Of a stretch of DNA of 64,000 nt, positions 28,401-34,263 are shown piece after piece. The position numbers and the translations under genes are program-made. Each line of letters starts with the position of its first letter. The first letter of the stretch is position 1. The stretch spans positions 186,001 to 250,000 of the forward strand of contig CAVPDA010000014.1 of NCBI GenBank assembly GCA_963702495.1, given 5' to 3'. Origin of the DNA: CAVPDA01 sp963702495. GTDB taxonomy: Bacteria; Pseudomonadota; Gammaproteobacteria; Burkholderiales; Rhodocyclaceae. The notes under the pieces are model-generated. The model worked only from the letters and a program-made list of their open reading frames with translations. It was not told the origin of the DNA and made no database searches.

Positions 28401-29954
28401 ATCCACCGTGAGTATGCCGCCCGCGGCGCTCACGGATGACGAACCGGGCGCATTGATGCCGGTGACCACCACGCCCGAGGGCAGCGCCTGGGTCAGCGTG
28501 AAGGCAGTGAGCGTCTGCCCGGCGGCCGGCGCGACCGAGATCGTGTAGCTGCGCGGGTAACTCGGCCCGGTGGCGGTCTCACCCTCGGGTCCGTTGTACG
28601 CCGTCGCCATCGAGAACAGCGTCGGCGACACGGCCGCGGTCGCGAGCGACGCCTGCAGGAGGGTCGGGTCGGCCGCCGGATTGTCGAGCGGATCGCTGCC
28701 GAAGCGGAATCCGCCGCGCGCGGCGATGGCGAGCGGGGTGCCGAGATCGGCGAGGTTCGACATCGTGGCGCTCACCACCACGTCGGCAGCGGGCTGCCCG
28801 ACGCTGAAGCTGCCGAAGGGCAGCTCGAGCACGACGAGCTGGTCGCCTTCCTGGAAGCCCGCCGGCGCGGTGATGATGAGCAGGTTGCCCGAGGCGTCGC
28901 GGGCGAAGGGATGGGTCACCTGCAGCAGCACGCCCGCACCCGGATCGACGTCGGTGAACGTGAGCGTGGTCGCGGCGACCGGGGCTCCCAGATAGCTCGC
29001 CGAGTTGAAGGTGATGCCGTCGTCCAGCGCCGCGCCCGCGCCGTCGCTGCCGGTCTTGCGCACGAACAGGTCGATGTACGGCGCATAGCCCGGCTGCGTG
29101 ATCGCGGTATTGTCGAACGAAAGCGTGAAGTCGAAGCTCTCGCCCAGGCGCACCGCCCCGGGTGCTGAGACGCTTACCGTCGGCGCCGCGTCCTCCAGCA
29201 CCGTGGCGTACGCGGCAAGTGCGGCTGCGGAAATCGCCGACGAAGCCTCGATCGGGCCCGAGGCCACTTCAAGCGTCCAGTTCGCCCCCAGGGCTGCCGC
29301 GCCGGTCAGATCGGCGGAGGCGGCCACGTCGGCCCCGGTCGCCCGCGCGAGCTCGGCGATCATGGCCCGGCCGTCGGCGGTGGCGGCCACCGAGCAGCCG
29401 AACACGAGAATGTCCGCGCCCGGCTCCAGATGCGCGGACCAGCCGCGCAGCGCCTCGCCGAGCGGGCCGCGCAGCGCTTCGGCGCTGACGCGGGTCGCGC
29501 CGAGCGTGAACAGTCCGTCGGCGCCATGGGTGTAGATCTGGATCGAGCCGACCTGGCCGGCGTCGGCGAGCGCTTGCGCCAGCGCAGCCGCGCCGTCGCT
29601 TCGGCCGTCGAGCAGCACGACCTGCGCCTCGGCCGCCACGCCAGCCAGAAGCGAACGATAGTCGGCGATGCGTGTGTCGATTGCGACGATGGCACGGGAA
29701 GCCGCGGCCGATGGCGTGGCCGGAGGCTCAGGCGTAGCGGTGGCCTTCTGCGCGTCTGGAACCAGCGCTGGGCCGCCCGCCTGCGCCGCATCCGCCTGCG
29801 GCTTCGCGGCCGCGTCGGCCACCTGCTTGAGCACCGCCGTCTCGGCCGTCACGGCGCCGTCGAACAGGATGCGCGGCTCGAGGGCGAGGAGGCGCAGGCG
29901 GGATGCATTCGCGCCACATCGCAGGGCGGGAACGCGACGCATGTCTTGGCTCAT
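19449..29954 (-). CDS. Giant repeat-rich surface protein (DUF4347, DUF11-type and cadherin-like repeats)
   Basis: The protein is about 3,501 aa. Residues 24-34 carry LALEPRILFDGA, the N-terminal signature of many very large bacterial adhesins. A DUF4347 domain follows at about 88-250. Next are many DUF11-type beta repeats (LVDTLDAGLAFV, LPANLTNL and similar). A SdrD-B-like domain lies near residues 1825-1950 (SGSLWEDIAPNGGSFDQ...). Long tandem cadherin/VCBS-like repeats (NDAP, EDT motifs) run to about residue 3285. The last 200 residues are Ala/Arg-rich and disordered-looking. No RTX nonapeptides, LapA-type retention module, sortase motif or typical C-terminal type I signal is seen. Start ATG 29954 (MSQDM) or ATG 29942. 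It heads the operon with TolC, two adaptors and the M50 fusion, so these probably export it. Likely role: adhesion or matrix. Confidence 0.85.
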   Translation of the reverse strand: MSQDMRRVPALRCGANASRLRLLALEPRILFDGAVTAETAVLKQVADAAAKPQADAAQAGGPALVPDAQKATATPEPPATPSAAASRAIVAIDTRIADYRSLLAGVAAEAQVVLLDGRSDGAAALAQALADAGQVGSIQIYTHGADGLFTLGATRVSAEALRGPLGEALRGWSAHLEPGADILVFGCSVAATADGRAMIAELARATGADVAASADLTGAAALGANWTLEVASGPIEASSAISAAALAAYATVLEDAAPTVSVSAPGAVRLGESFDFTLSFDNTAITQPGYAPYIDLFVRKTGSDGAGAALDDGITFNSASYLGAPVAATTLTFTDVDPGAGVLLQVTHPFARDASGNLLIITAPAGFQEGDQLVVLELPFGSFSVGQPAADVVVSATMSNLADLGTPLAIAARGGFRFGSDPLDNPAADPTLLQASLATAAVSPTLFSMATAYNGPEGETATGPSYPRSYTISVAPAAGQTLTAFTLTQALPSGVVVTGINAPGSSSVSAAGGILTVDYPSLAAPTAVIVNFYVDDILPVNGASQVIAIPQANGSGTWAPIDVRDPASPATASAAPTAFTAKSLATQKSVAIVSDTGAAGLTPGDVIEYTIDFQVSDFYALGGALVTDLLSDGQTFFGAFAPTVTLQRNGTSTGPIALSNFTVSTPTVGAPATTFTADLGAQFGSLVGDRFDGAAADGPTQGTIRFRAIVRDDYLATGAVLKENDGIANTVTATATALEADLATPVGAVSDASGASANVPRGAFRLDVYSINADRPDLNQTPTAIGFMRPGDVVTYRLQYDLATGDWENFRLGAYLPLPVFRVGDPDANGAAGPAWSADGDGALPETGEYVAILRRAGADGLYNTADDVVTPVAPTVSSVDTTSNALEFDFGNRSDPANQAARLELFYSATTSTDPFADGLTLTQLGTQQDQNSPGITSAQQGIAPITLQTPLLAITKGIVATDNAAADTFTPATVGPAGVTWAAPGAGAPFAGTISSGGLAVNPVDSDVAGVDAGDFVRYAIVIENTGSSANGAFDVTLRDLLPANLEALAGSLNLRVTRGDGAVLAFTDAGGGALVGDAAQIAALFGSGIRLVDGTGVGALLRGKDDAGATVNDGRNIAVITFDARIRPTAEARSAQSSDATLANYAGAEGAANYVPAGIADPASVTVASATAAKTIIGTSQAHTAGNNVVVGEIVSYRVTITVPEGQSGTARLVDTLDAGLAFVVGSPTISFGAGVSATLPATPVFSNGGRTASFDFGVVTNANSDDATPDTITITYLTVVLNTAANQAGGLRNNAADWTSAATPAGTVAASAPDVTIREPNVTVAVTPSTTQADAGDTVSFTLDVTNPNAANTQSAFEVSLADAIPAGFTYVPGSLQFVSGVAPDGGSLTDAGGTVRAAWATLAVGQTSRLSFQVTLDADVSLAQQISNVASIQWSTLPGTANTDLAGDGITFTTADAERTGNTADAGGAANDYRASNTDTVQVLFTPPVLSAVTSEAATAGTSVAVGEIVRYRAVLRLPESQTNNLQFTARLPGGLQFLDDGTATLAFVSDAAVMTSSTLSGAGLTVTGNETNVAGISPTFVLPAGAIADSADAGAAFASGEDVAFSLGNIVNLDDDANQEFIVVEFNAIVLNEAGNQSAAALPADLQVFANGSASAATTSNIVTESVVEPVIANLDKQVIATDGTSATFRITLSNTGTATAFDTPVLDVLPANLTNLRNVTLTPAGGTAGVTNSSTAAGLDVLVASIPVGGSITITYQADVVNAALPVASTNATVTYTSLSGSGTTLANSSQGAAGGTTGERTGAGGINDYNDADPAGLSVLSGSLWEDIAPNGGSFDQVRNANEVSLANVSVNLRWAGPDGIFGNGDDVALTTVTDANGNYAFGAIPAGNVRISLDTLDPDFAGYTPSFDTDGAGNGLALTQVVVGEGVTLADRNFTALGPNDAPAFTGLDAAPAYTENDPPFVIDANAALADAELDSVNNWNGATLAVVRAGGANAQDVFGASGSLSLAGGNVVLGGTTIGTYANAGGQLAITFNTNATAARVDSVLQQITYANASDAPPASVQLAFNVNDGNAADPNGRQGTGGPRTASGSVTIAITPVNDAPQLADAGAATVTIAEDAGAPSGPVGSLVSSLLAAGSGITDPDGAGAPQGIAIVAADQGNGRWWYSTDDGAIWTLAGTPSAASALLLAPSARVYFEPNANFNGPVAAGLTFRAWDQSTGTNGGSADLSGPGATGGTSAFSTATDAVGVTVTPVNDAPVAAGTATLPAVSEDAGSGAPGAAISALVTGANYTDATDTVAGGSTGTPLAGIAITANAATAAQGAWQYDAGAGWVDIPIAGLSTSAALALPAGAQLRFVANADWNGTPGALTAHLSDGTGFVAGASVDISGATGGTNGWSAAPITIATSVTAVNDAPTRADAVPVVLAAIAEDTANPPGDTVANLFGPKFVDAADQIAGGSSANTLAGIAITANAADTATQGRWQYTIDGGTTWTDVGAVSAAGALLLPDSASLRFVPVADFNGTPGALSVRLVDSSGGAVAGASTVDVSGANSGGITRYAGAADAISLGTSVGAVNDAPLASAQATTILEDGFRQFAAADFAAAFSDVDGDALAAIRIDALPARGALTLGGVAVAPGQVIAVADIVNLRYTPAADENGAAYARFDFSVSDGAAFSAAPAAYTINVTPVNDAPALSADLSFPTLTEDIVPAGRTLAQLVASTGATVSDVDAGASLAGFAITGNTALPAQGRWQYSSDGADWFDIGAVAEGNALVLAPATQVRFVPAADFSGTPGSLTLRILDDTYAGGFASTAGGIETRVAIDATVNGGTTAIAAIPRALATTVAPVTDPPNLTANPVSGNEDTTIPLGIAASLNDTDGSETLSITIAGIPAGSRLSNAAGDALVPVAGTITLTPAQLAGLAVRPPLNFNGAVTLAVTATSVDGPDAPVSITAPLVLTVIPNNDPPVATDDVITTAEDTPAVIPVLANDSDIEDGVPAITAVNGIAPVGGIITATTANGGTITVNVATGEMRYTPAANWNGIDTFTYTLTDTDGVRDTATVTVNVTAVNDAPNPAPDVAATIEDTAVLIDLLANDTDIEGDALALSAIDGQPIAVGQSVAVAHGTVTLNANGTVTFTPAPDYSGPATFRYTATDRNGGFAESVANISVAPVTDVPALGVAPASGVLGTPVPLPIQAGSTDSDGSETVTVTLFGLPDGSVLINGAGETFVVSGGAVSLPSTALPGLAVSLPPTFSGVATVQVTATARDGSAAPVSRTAAFELRAEPPRPSEPASPLARGADPYLLYPGIELDAIILRRGFVPAEHVLNAVAESRFERARLAGDILDTVDAADVGAVRATLLGGGYLADQPRTVAGAIAEARTDLRETRVRAAGAANPLTRGAATLADDFDAFAPAPIGRAMSGAHGDRPAPGEVRKEAAESATTPVSDAGRPQASSAATAPARAAQAFSEQLHQAAAERAARQLPPPAVAERRPR

Positions 29955-30113
29955 GTCGGGCGGTAGCGGCGTAAAATGAATAATCTTAAACGATTGTCTT
30001 GCCGAATTCCGGTCTCGCCTTGCGCCGTCTCGCCCTGAATGGCGATCACGAGCAGGAATATCACGAACACATGCCCTGTGATCGCAACGATCCCTTGGGG
30101 GGTGCGGCAGCAC
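29955..30113. other. AT-rich intergenic region upstream of the giant surface protein
   Basis: The 159 bp between the radical SAM gene's stop and the adhesin start include a markedly A+T-rich patch (about 29970-30000) in an otherwise very GC-rich window. This is where the operon promoter should lie. I could not define a convincing -35/-10 pair or a ribosome site. The open frame running through it on the minus strand looks non-coding. Confidence 0.4.
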
Positions 30114-31214
30114 TTAGAACAGCGTCAATTGCGGCGAAGCGGGGCGCGGCGGCACGAAGCGGCTGCAATCCAGTTCGCGCCGGCCCTGGTTCAGCCCGAG
30201 TCTGCGCGTGACGAGGCGATGGCGCTGGGCGATGACGTCCGCGAACTCGCCGCTGCCGCGCATGCGGGCGCCGAATTCCGAGGTATATTCCCTGCCGCCG
30301 TGCAGTTGGCGCATCAGGCTCATCACGCGCCCGGCCTTTCCCGGCTCGTGGTGCGCCAGCCAGTCGGGAAACATCCGCTTCAGCTCGTGCGGCAGGCGCA
30401 GCAGGACATAGCCCCCGCTGTCGGCGCCCGCCTGCGCGGCGGCGCCGAGCACGGCCTCCAACTCGTGATCGTTGAGGCCGGGAATCAGCGGGGCGAACAG
30501 CACCCCCACCGGAATTCCGGCCGCATGCAGATGGCGCATCGCCTCGAGCCGCCGCTGCGGCTGCGCAGCGCGCGGTTCCATGCGCCGCGCCAGGCCCGGG
30601 TCCAGGGTCGTGACCGAGAACATCACCTGCACCAGGTCGTCCCGCGCCATGTCGGCCAGCAGTTCGATGTCGCGCTCGATCAGGGCTGACTTGGTGACGA
30701 TGGAAACCGGATGGCGGCAGGCCGCCAGCACTTCGAGCAGGCTGCGGGTGATGCCGAGCCTGCGCTCGACCGGCTGGTAGGCGTCGGTGTTGATGCCCAG
30801 CGCGATGGGGCAGGCGCGGTAGCCGGGCCGGGCGAGCTCCGTGCGCAGCAGAGCGGCGGCATCGGGCTTATAGAGGATCTTGGTCTCGAAATCGAGGCCG
30901 GGCGAAAAGCCCAGGTAAGCGTGGGTCGGCCGCGCGAAGCAGTAGCAGCAGCCGTGCTCGCAGCCGCGATAGGGGTTGATGGACTGCTCGAACGGCACGT
31001 CCGGCGAATCGTTGCGGCAGAGAATGCTCTTCGACTGATCGACGATGAGGGTGGTGGCGAGGGGCTCGGCCTCGTTGTTCGCGCCACCCCAGCCGTCGTC
31101 GATGCGGCCGCGCGTCCACGCCTCGAAGCGCACGTCGGGATTGCCGACGGCGCCACGGCCGTGGCGCGGCCGGGCCGCAAGCGTGTCGTCGGGCGGGGAG
31201 TCGGTATCGTCCAT
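30114..31214 (-). CDS. PA0069-family radical SAM protein
   Basis: The protein is about 366 aa. The radical SAM cluster motif is in NPYRGCEHGCCYCFARPTHA (CxxxCxxC pattern), which binds a 4Fe-4S cluster and SAM. It is preceded by the SILCRNDSPDVPFEQSI stretch common to PA0069-like proteins, which are distant relatives of spore photoproduct lyase. Further family hallmarks are LGINTDAYQPVERRLGITR and the LTLF-type C-terminus. The substrate is unknown in this family. Start ATG 31214 has GGGAGA about 12 nt upstream. The frame is open much further upstream only as a shadow of the divergent DAHP synthase gene. Confidence 0.85.
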   Translation of the reverse strand: MDDTDSPPDDTLAARPRHGRGAVGNPDVRFEAWTRGRIDDGWGGANNEAEPLATTLIVDQSKSILCRNDSPDVPFEQSINPYRGCEHGCCYCFARPTHAYLGFSPGLDFETKILYKPDAAALLRTELARPGYRACPIALGINTDAYQPVERRLGITRSLLEVLAACRHPVSIVTKSALIERDIELLADMARDDLVQVMFSVTTLDPGLARRMEPRAAQPQRRLEAMRHLHAAGIPVGVLFAPLIPGLNDHELEAVLGAAAQAGADSGGYVLLRLPHELKRMFPDWLAHHEPGKAGRVMSLMRQLHGGREYTSEFGARMRGSGEFADVIAQRHRLVTRRLGLNQGRRELDCSRFVPPRPASPQLTLF

Positions 31215-31262
31215 GATTGCGGCGATTCTCCCGCGCCGCCCGTTGCGGCGCAACGCCATTCC

Positions 31263-31290
31263 CTGACGGCGCCCGGCCGTTCCGCTAAAA
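31263..31290 (+). promoter_or_regulatory. Candidate sigma-70 promoter for the DAHP synthase gene
   Basis: CTGACG at 31263-31268 (four of six matches to the -35 consensus) and TAAAAT at 31285-31290 (five of six to -10) are separated by 16 bp. They lie in the divergent gap between the radical SAM and DAHP synthase genes. This supports a start at 31344/31347 rather than at the ATG that overlaps the -10 box. Confidence 0.4.
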
Positions 31291-31343
31291 TGCTGTTCCT
31301 GATGGACTTTGGCGCCGGCCGCTGGCGCCGCCACGCCGACCGC

Positions 31344-32429
31344 ATGATGAACGCCCCGCTGAAGCTCGCCACCGATGACGTCCGCATCAAGGACATCTCC
31401 GAGGTGGCGCCGCCCGCCCACCTGCTGCGTGAGTACCCCGCCACGTCCACCGCGGTGGAGACGACCTACAACACGCGCCAGGCGATCCACCGCATCCTGC
31501 ACGGGGCGGACGACCGCCTGCTGGTGATCGTCGGTCCCTGCTCGATCCACGACTTCGATGCGGCGATCGAGTACGCGTCGCGGCTCAAGGCGGAGCGCGA
31601 GCGCCTGGCGGAGGACCTGCTGATCGTGATGCGCGTCTACTTCGAGAAGCCGCGCACCACGGTGGGATGGAAGGGGCTGATCAACGATCCGCGCATGGAC
31701 GGCAGCTTCCGCATCAACGAGGGGCTGCGCATCGCCCGTCATCTGCTGGTGGACCTCAACCAGATGGCGCTGCCGGCGGCGACCGAATTCCTCGACATGA
31801 TCACGCCGCAGTACATCGCCGACCTCGTGAGCTGGGGCGCGATCGGCGCCCGCACCACGGAGTCGCAGGTGCATCGCGAACTGGCGTCGGGCCTGTCCTG
31901 CCCGGTCGGGTTCAAGAACGGCACCGACGGCAACTTCAAGATCGCGGTGGACGCCATCCGCACCGCCCAGCATCCGCACCACTTCCTGTCGGTGACCAAG
32001 GGCGGCCACTCCGCCATCGTGTCCACCAACGGCAACGAGGACTGCCACATCATCCTGCGCGGCGGCAAGGAGCCCAACTTCGACCGCGACAGCATCGAGC
32101 GCGCCTGCAAGGAACTGGGCAGCGCCGGCCTGGCGGCGCGGGTGATGATCGACTTCTCCCACGCCAACAGCCGCAAGCAGTTCAAGCTGCAGGTGGAAGT
32201 TGCGCGCACGGTGGCCGGCCAGGTCGCGGGCGGGGACGACCGCGTCGTCGGCGTCATGGTGGAGTCCCATCTCAAGGAAGGGCGGCAGGACCTGGTGCCC
32301 GGCAAGCCGCTGGAGTACGGCAAGAGCATCACCGACGCCTGCCTCGGCTGGGAGGACACGGTGGTGGTGCTGGACATCCTGGCGCAGGCGGTGCGCGAGC
32401 GGCGCCTCGCGCTGGCGGAACCCGAGTGA
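31344..32429 (+). CDS. aroG: 3-deoxy-7-phosphoheptulonate (DAHP) synthase, class I
   Basis: The 361-aa protein catalyses the first step of the shikimate pathway, joining PEP and erythrose 4-phosphate. It has the class I (AroF/G/H) hallmarks: IVGPCSIHD, MRVYFEKPRTTVGWKG, GARTTESQVHRELASGLS, VGFKNGTDG, a HIILRGG core and MIDFSHANS. All metal and PEP-binding segments appear intact. Start: ATG 31344 or 31347 (MMNAPLKL). In-frame ATGs further upstream overlap the candidate -10 box and are not used. Which feedback class (Phe, Tyr or Trp) it belongs to cannot be settled by eye. A perfect palindrome lies just after the stop. Confidence 0.93.
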   Translation: MMNAPLKLATDDVRIKDISEVAPPAHLLREYPATSTAVETTYNTRQAIHRILHGADDRLLVIVGPCSIHDFDAAIEYASRLKAERERLAEDLLIVMRVYFEKPRTTVGWKGLINDPRMDGSFRINEGLRIARHLLVDLNQMALPAATEFLDMITPQYIADLVSWGAIGARTTESQVHRELASGLSCPVGFKNGTDGNFKIAVDAIRTAQHPHHFLSVTKGGHSAIVSTNGNEDCHIILRGGKEPNFDRDSIERACKELGSAGLAARVMIDFSHANSRKQFKLQVEVARTVAGQVAGGDDRVVGVMVESHLKEGRQDLVPGKPLEYGKSITDACLGWEDTVVVLDILAQAVRERRLALAEPE

Positions 32430-32442
32430 CGTGTTGCGCGTG

Positions 32443-32495
32443 GTAGGGCGGGCCATGCCCGCCGGTGCACGATTGGCGGGCATGGCCCGCCCTAC
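32443..32495. repeat. REP-like palindrome, copy 1 (perfect 21-bp arms)
   Basis: Arms at 32443-32463 and 32475-32495 are perfect 21-bp inverted repeats around an 11-nt loop. The outer ends read GTAGGG and CCCTAC. It lies 13 bp after the DAHP synthase stop and overlaps the nominal start of the next gene. The same 21-loop-21 geometry recurs at 34116 and 47562. It could also form a strong transcript hairpin. Confidence 0.8.
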
Positions 32496-34062
32496 GGAAG
32501 TGCTGTTCGCGCCGGCCTATACGCCGCAACCGAGAAAGAAAGTCGAGCGCTCCGAGGCGGACGTCCTGCGCCGCGGCTTCTTCTTCCTGCTTTTCGCGAC
32601 GCTGGCGTTTCGCCTGTGGCTGGCGCAGGTGACGCCGATCACCGGCGACGAGGCCTATTTCATCTACTGGGGCCGCTGGCCGGACTGGGGCTTCTACGAC
32701 CATCCGCCCATGATCGGCTGGTGGCTGGCGCTGCTGCTGAAGTTCCACGACGCCGAGTGGTGGCTGCGCCTGCCCATCGTGATTCAGCCGGCGATTTTGG
32801 CGCTCGCCACTGCCGCCTTCCTGCGCCGCCACGACGCCGCGCGGGCCTGGCTGGCGGCGACGCTGGTGCTGCTGGCGCCGGTGAACGTGTGGGGCGTGTT
32901 CATCACTACCGATACGCCGCTCATCTACTTTTCCTTCTTCTCCGCGCTCGCCTTCATCCGCGCCGCCCGCGACGACGATCCGCGTTTCTACCTGCTCGCC
33001 GGGGTGCTGCTGGGCGGGGCGTTCCTGTCCAAGTATTTCGCGGTCCTGCTGGGAGTCGCCTATGGCGCCCACTTCCTGTACCGGTCGAACCGGCGCAAGT
33101 TCCTCGGCCTGCTGCTGCTGGTGCTGGGCGCGCTGCCCGGGCCGCTGCTCAACCTCTGGTGGAACACGGGTCACTGCTGGGCCAACATCATGTTCAACGT
33201 CTACAACCGTCACGGCAACGCGGGATGGTCGTGGAAGACGCCGCCGCTCTACGCCGTGATGATGCTCTATGTGCTGACGCCGCTGGCGGTGTGGGCGCTG
33301 GCGCGCAGCCGCGGCCGGCTGGCGGAGTTGGCGCGGCAGGGCGAAGGGCGGGCGCTGCTGTGGGTCGGCTTCCTGCCGCTGGCACTGTTCGCCGTGCTGT
33401 CGCTGGTGAAGACGATCGGCATGCACTGGGTGCTGTCCTTCCTGCCCTTCGCCCTGATGGCAGCGGTCCTCGCCGCCGACGACGCGACGGCGCAGAAGCT
33501 GCGCCGCTTCTTTCTCGGCTTCGCCGCGCTGCACGTGGCGGTGATCGCGCTCATCGCCGCGCTGCCGGTGGAGACCTGGCAGCGCACCCGGCTCTACGAC
33601 GGCATCGTCATGACGGTGAAGTCGCAGGAACTGCTGGAGCGGCTCGGGCCCTACGCCAACGACTACGAATTTGCCGCCGACGGCTATTCGCCGGCGGTGA
33701 CCTTGTCCTTCAATGCCCGACGCTACTTTTTCGTCTTCGGCGAGGGGTCGAGCCACGCCCGCCATGACGACATCGTGACCGACTTCCGTAACCTGGACGG
33801 ACGCAACATCCTGGTGCTGCGCAAGAGCCCGCCGCAGGACGCCGACTACCGGCCCTATTTCCGCGAAGTGGAGTACCGCAGCTTCGAGCTGCGCGGCGCC
33901 ACCTACCACCTGGTTCTCGGCCGCCACTTCAACTACGCCGCCTATCGCGATGGGATCCTGGAGCGGGTGCGCGAGCGCTATTACGCGATTCCCGCCTGGC
34001 TGCCGCAGAGCGGCTGCTATTTCTGCGAGCGCTATTTTCCCGACCGCTCCTGCCGCGCGTGA
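32482..34062 (+). CDS. Membrane glycosyltransferase, PMT/ArnT (GT83-like) family
   Basis: The protein is about 526 aa with roughly 10-12 membrane helices. The conserved first-loop motif TPITGDEAYFIYWGRWPDWG has the catalytic Asp-Glu of the ArnT/PMT glycosyltransferases, and YDHPPMIGWW follows. The family uses polyprenyl-phosphate sugars as donors, on the periplasmic side of the inner membrane. The C-terminal 120 residues form a soluble periplasmic domain with several Cys near the end (GCYFCERYFPDRSC). The start is uncertain: ATG 32482 lies inside the REP-like palindrome, and GTG 32500 just after it is the alternative. The acceptor is unknown. The next gene is a prenyltransferase, which may point to a polyprenyl-linked sugar pathway. 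Confidence 0.83.
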   Translation: MARPTEVLFAPAYTPQPRKKVERSEADVLRRGFFFLLFATLAFRLWLAQVTPITGDEAYFIYWGRWPDWGFYDHPPMIGWWLALLLKFHDAEWWLRLPIVIQPAILALATAAFLRRHDAARAWLAATLVLLAPVNVWGVFITTDTPLIYFSFFSALAFIRAARDDDPRFYLLAGVLLGGAFLSKYFAVLLGVAYGAHFLYRSNRRKFLGLLLLVLGALPGPLLNLWWNTGHCWANIMFNVYNRHGNAGWSWKTPPLYAVMMLYVLTPLAVWALARSRGRLAELARQGEGRALLWVGFLPLALFAVLSLVKTIGMHWVLSFLPFALMAAVLAADDATAQKLRRFFLGFAALHVAVIALIAALPVETWQRTRLYDGIVMTVKSQELLERLGPYANDYEFAADGYSPAVTLSFNARRYFFVFGEGSSHARHDDIVTDFRNLDGRNILVLRKSPPQDADYRPYFREVEYRSFELRGATYHLVLGRHFNYAAYRDGILERVRERYYAIPAWLPQSGCYFCERYFPDRSCRA

Positions 34063-34070
34063 GCCTTGGC

Positions 34071-34106
34071 GGATGAGCGCCGATTTGGACAGAGCGGGAT
34101 AATCCG
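34071..34106. repeat. 36-bp direct repeat, copy A
   Basis: Positions 34071-34106 are identical, base for base, to 34192-34227. The two copies flank a REP-like palindrome between the glycosyltransferase and the UbiA-family gene. Confidence 0.8.
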
Positions 34107-34115
34107 TGCAGTCGT

Positions 34116-34167
34116 GTAGGGTGCGCCGTGCGCACCGATTCACCCGCCGCCGAGCGGCGCACCCTAC
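34116..34167. repeat. REP-like palindrome, copy 2 (decayed right arm)
   Basis: The left arm is 34116-34136. The right arm (34147-34167) pairs perfectly only in its outer 12 bases. The left arm's 21 bases occur again, in reverse complement, at 47595-47615. The element sits between two 36-bp direct repeats. Confidence 0.7.
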
Positions 34168-34191
34168 GCCCTGTCCCAGGTGAGCGGGTGA

Positions 34192-34227
34192 GGATGAGCG
34201 CCGATTTGGACAGAGCGGGATAATCCG
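34192..34227. repeat. 36-bp direct repeat, copy B
   Basis: This is an exact copy of 34071-34106, ending 36 bp before the start of the UbiA-family gene. A further similar stretch (AATCCGCGCAGTCC, near 34231) echoes the sequence that follows copy A, so the duplicated unit may be slightly longer and partly diverged. Confidence 0.8.
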
Positions 34228-34263
34228 CGACAATCCGCGCAGTCCGCCGCCGGAAACCGGTAC

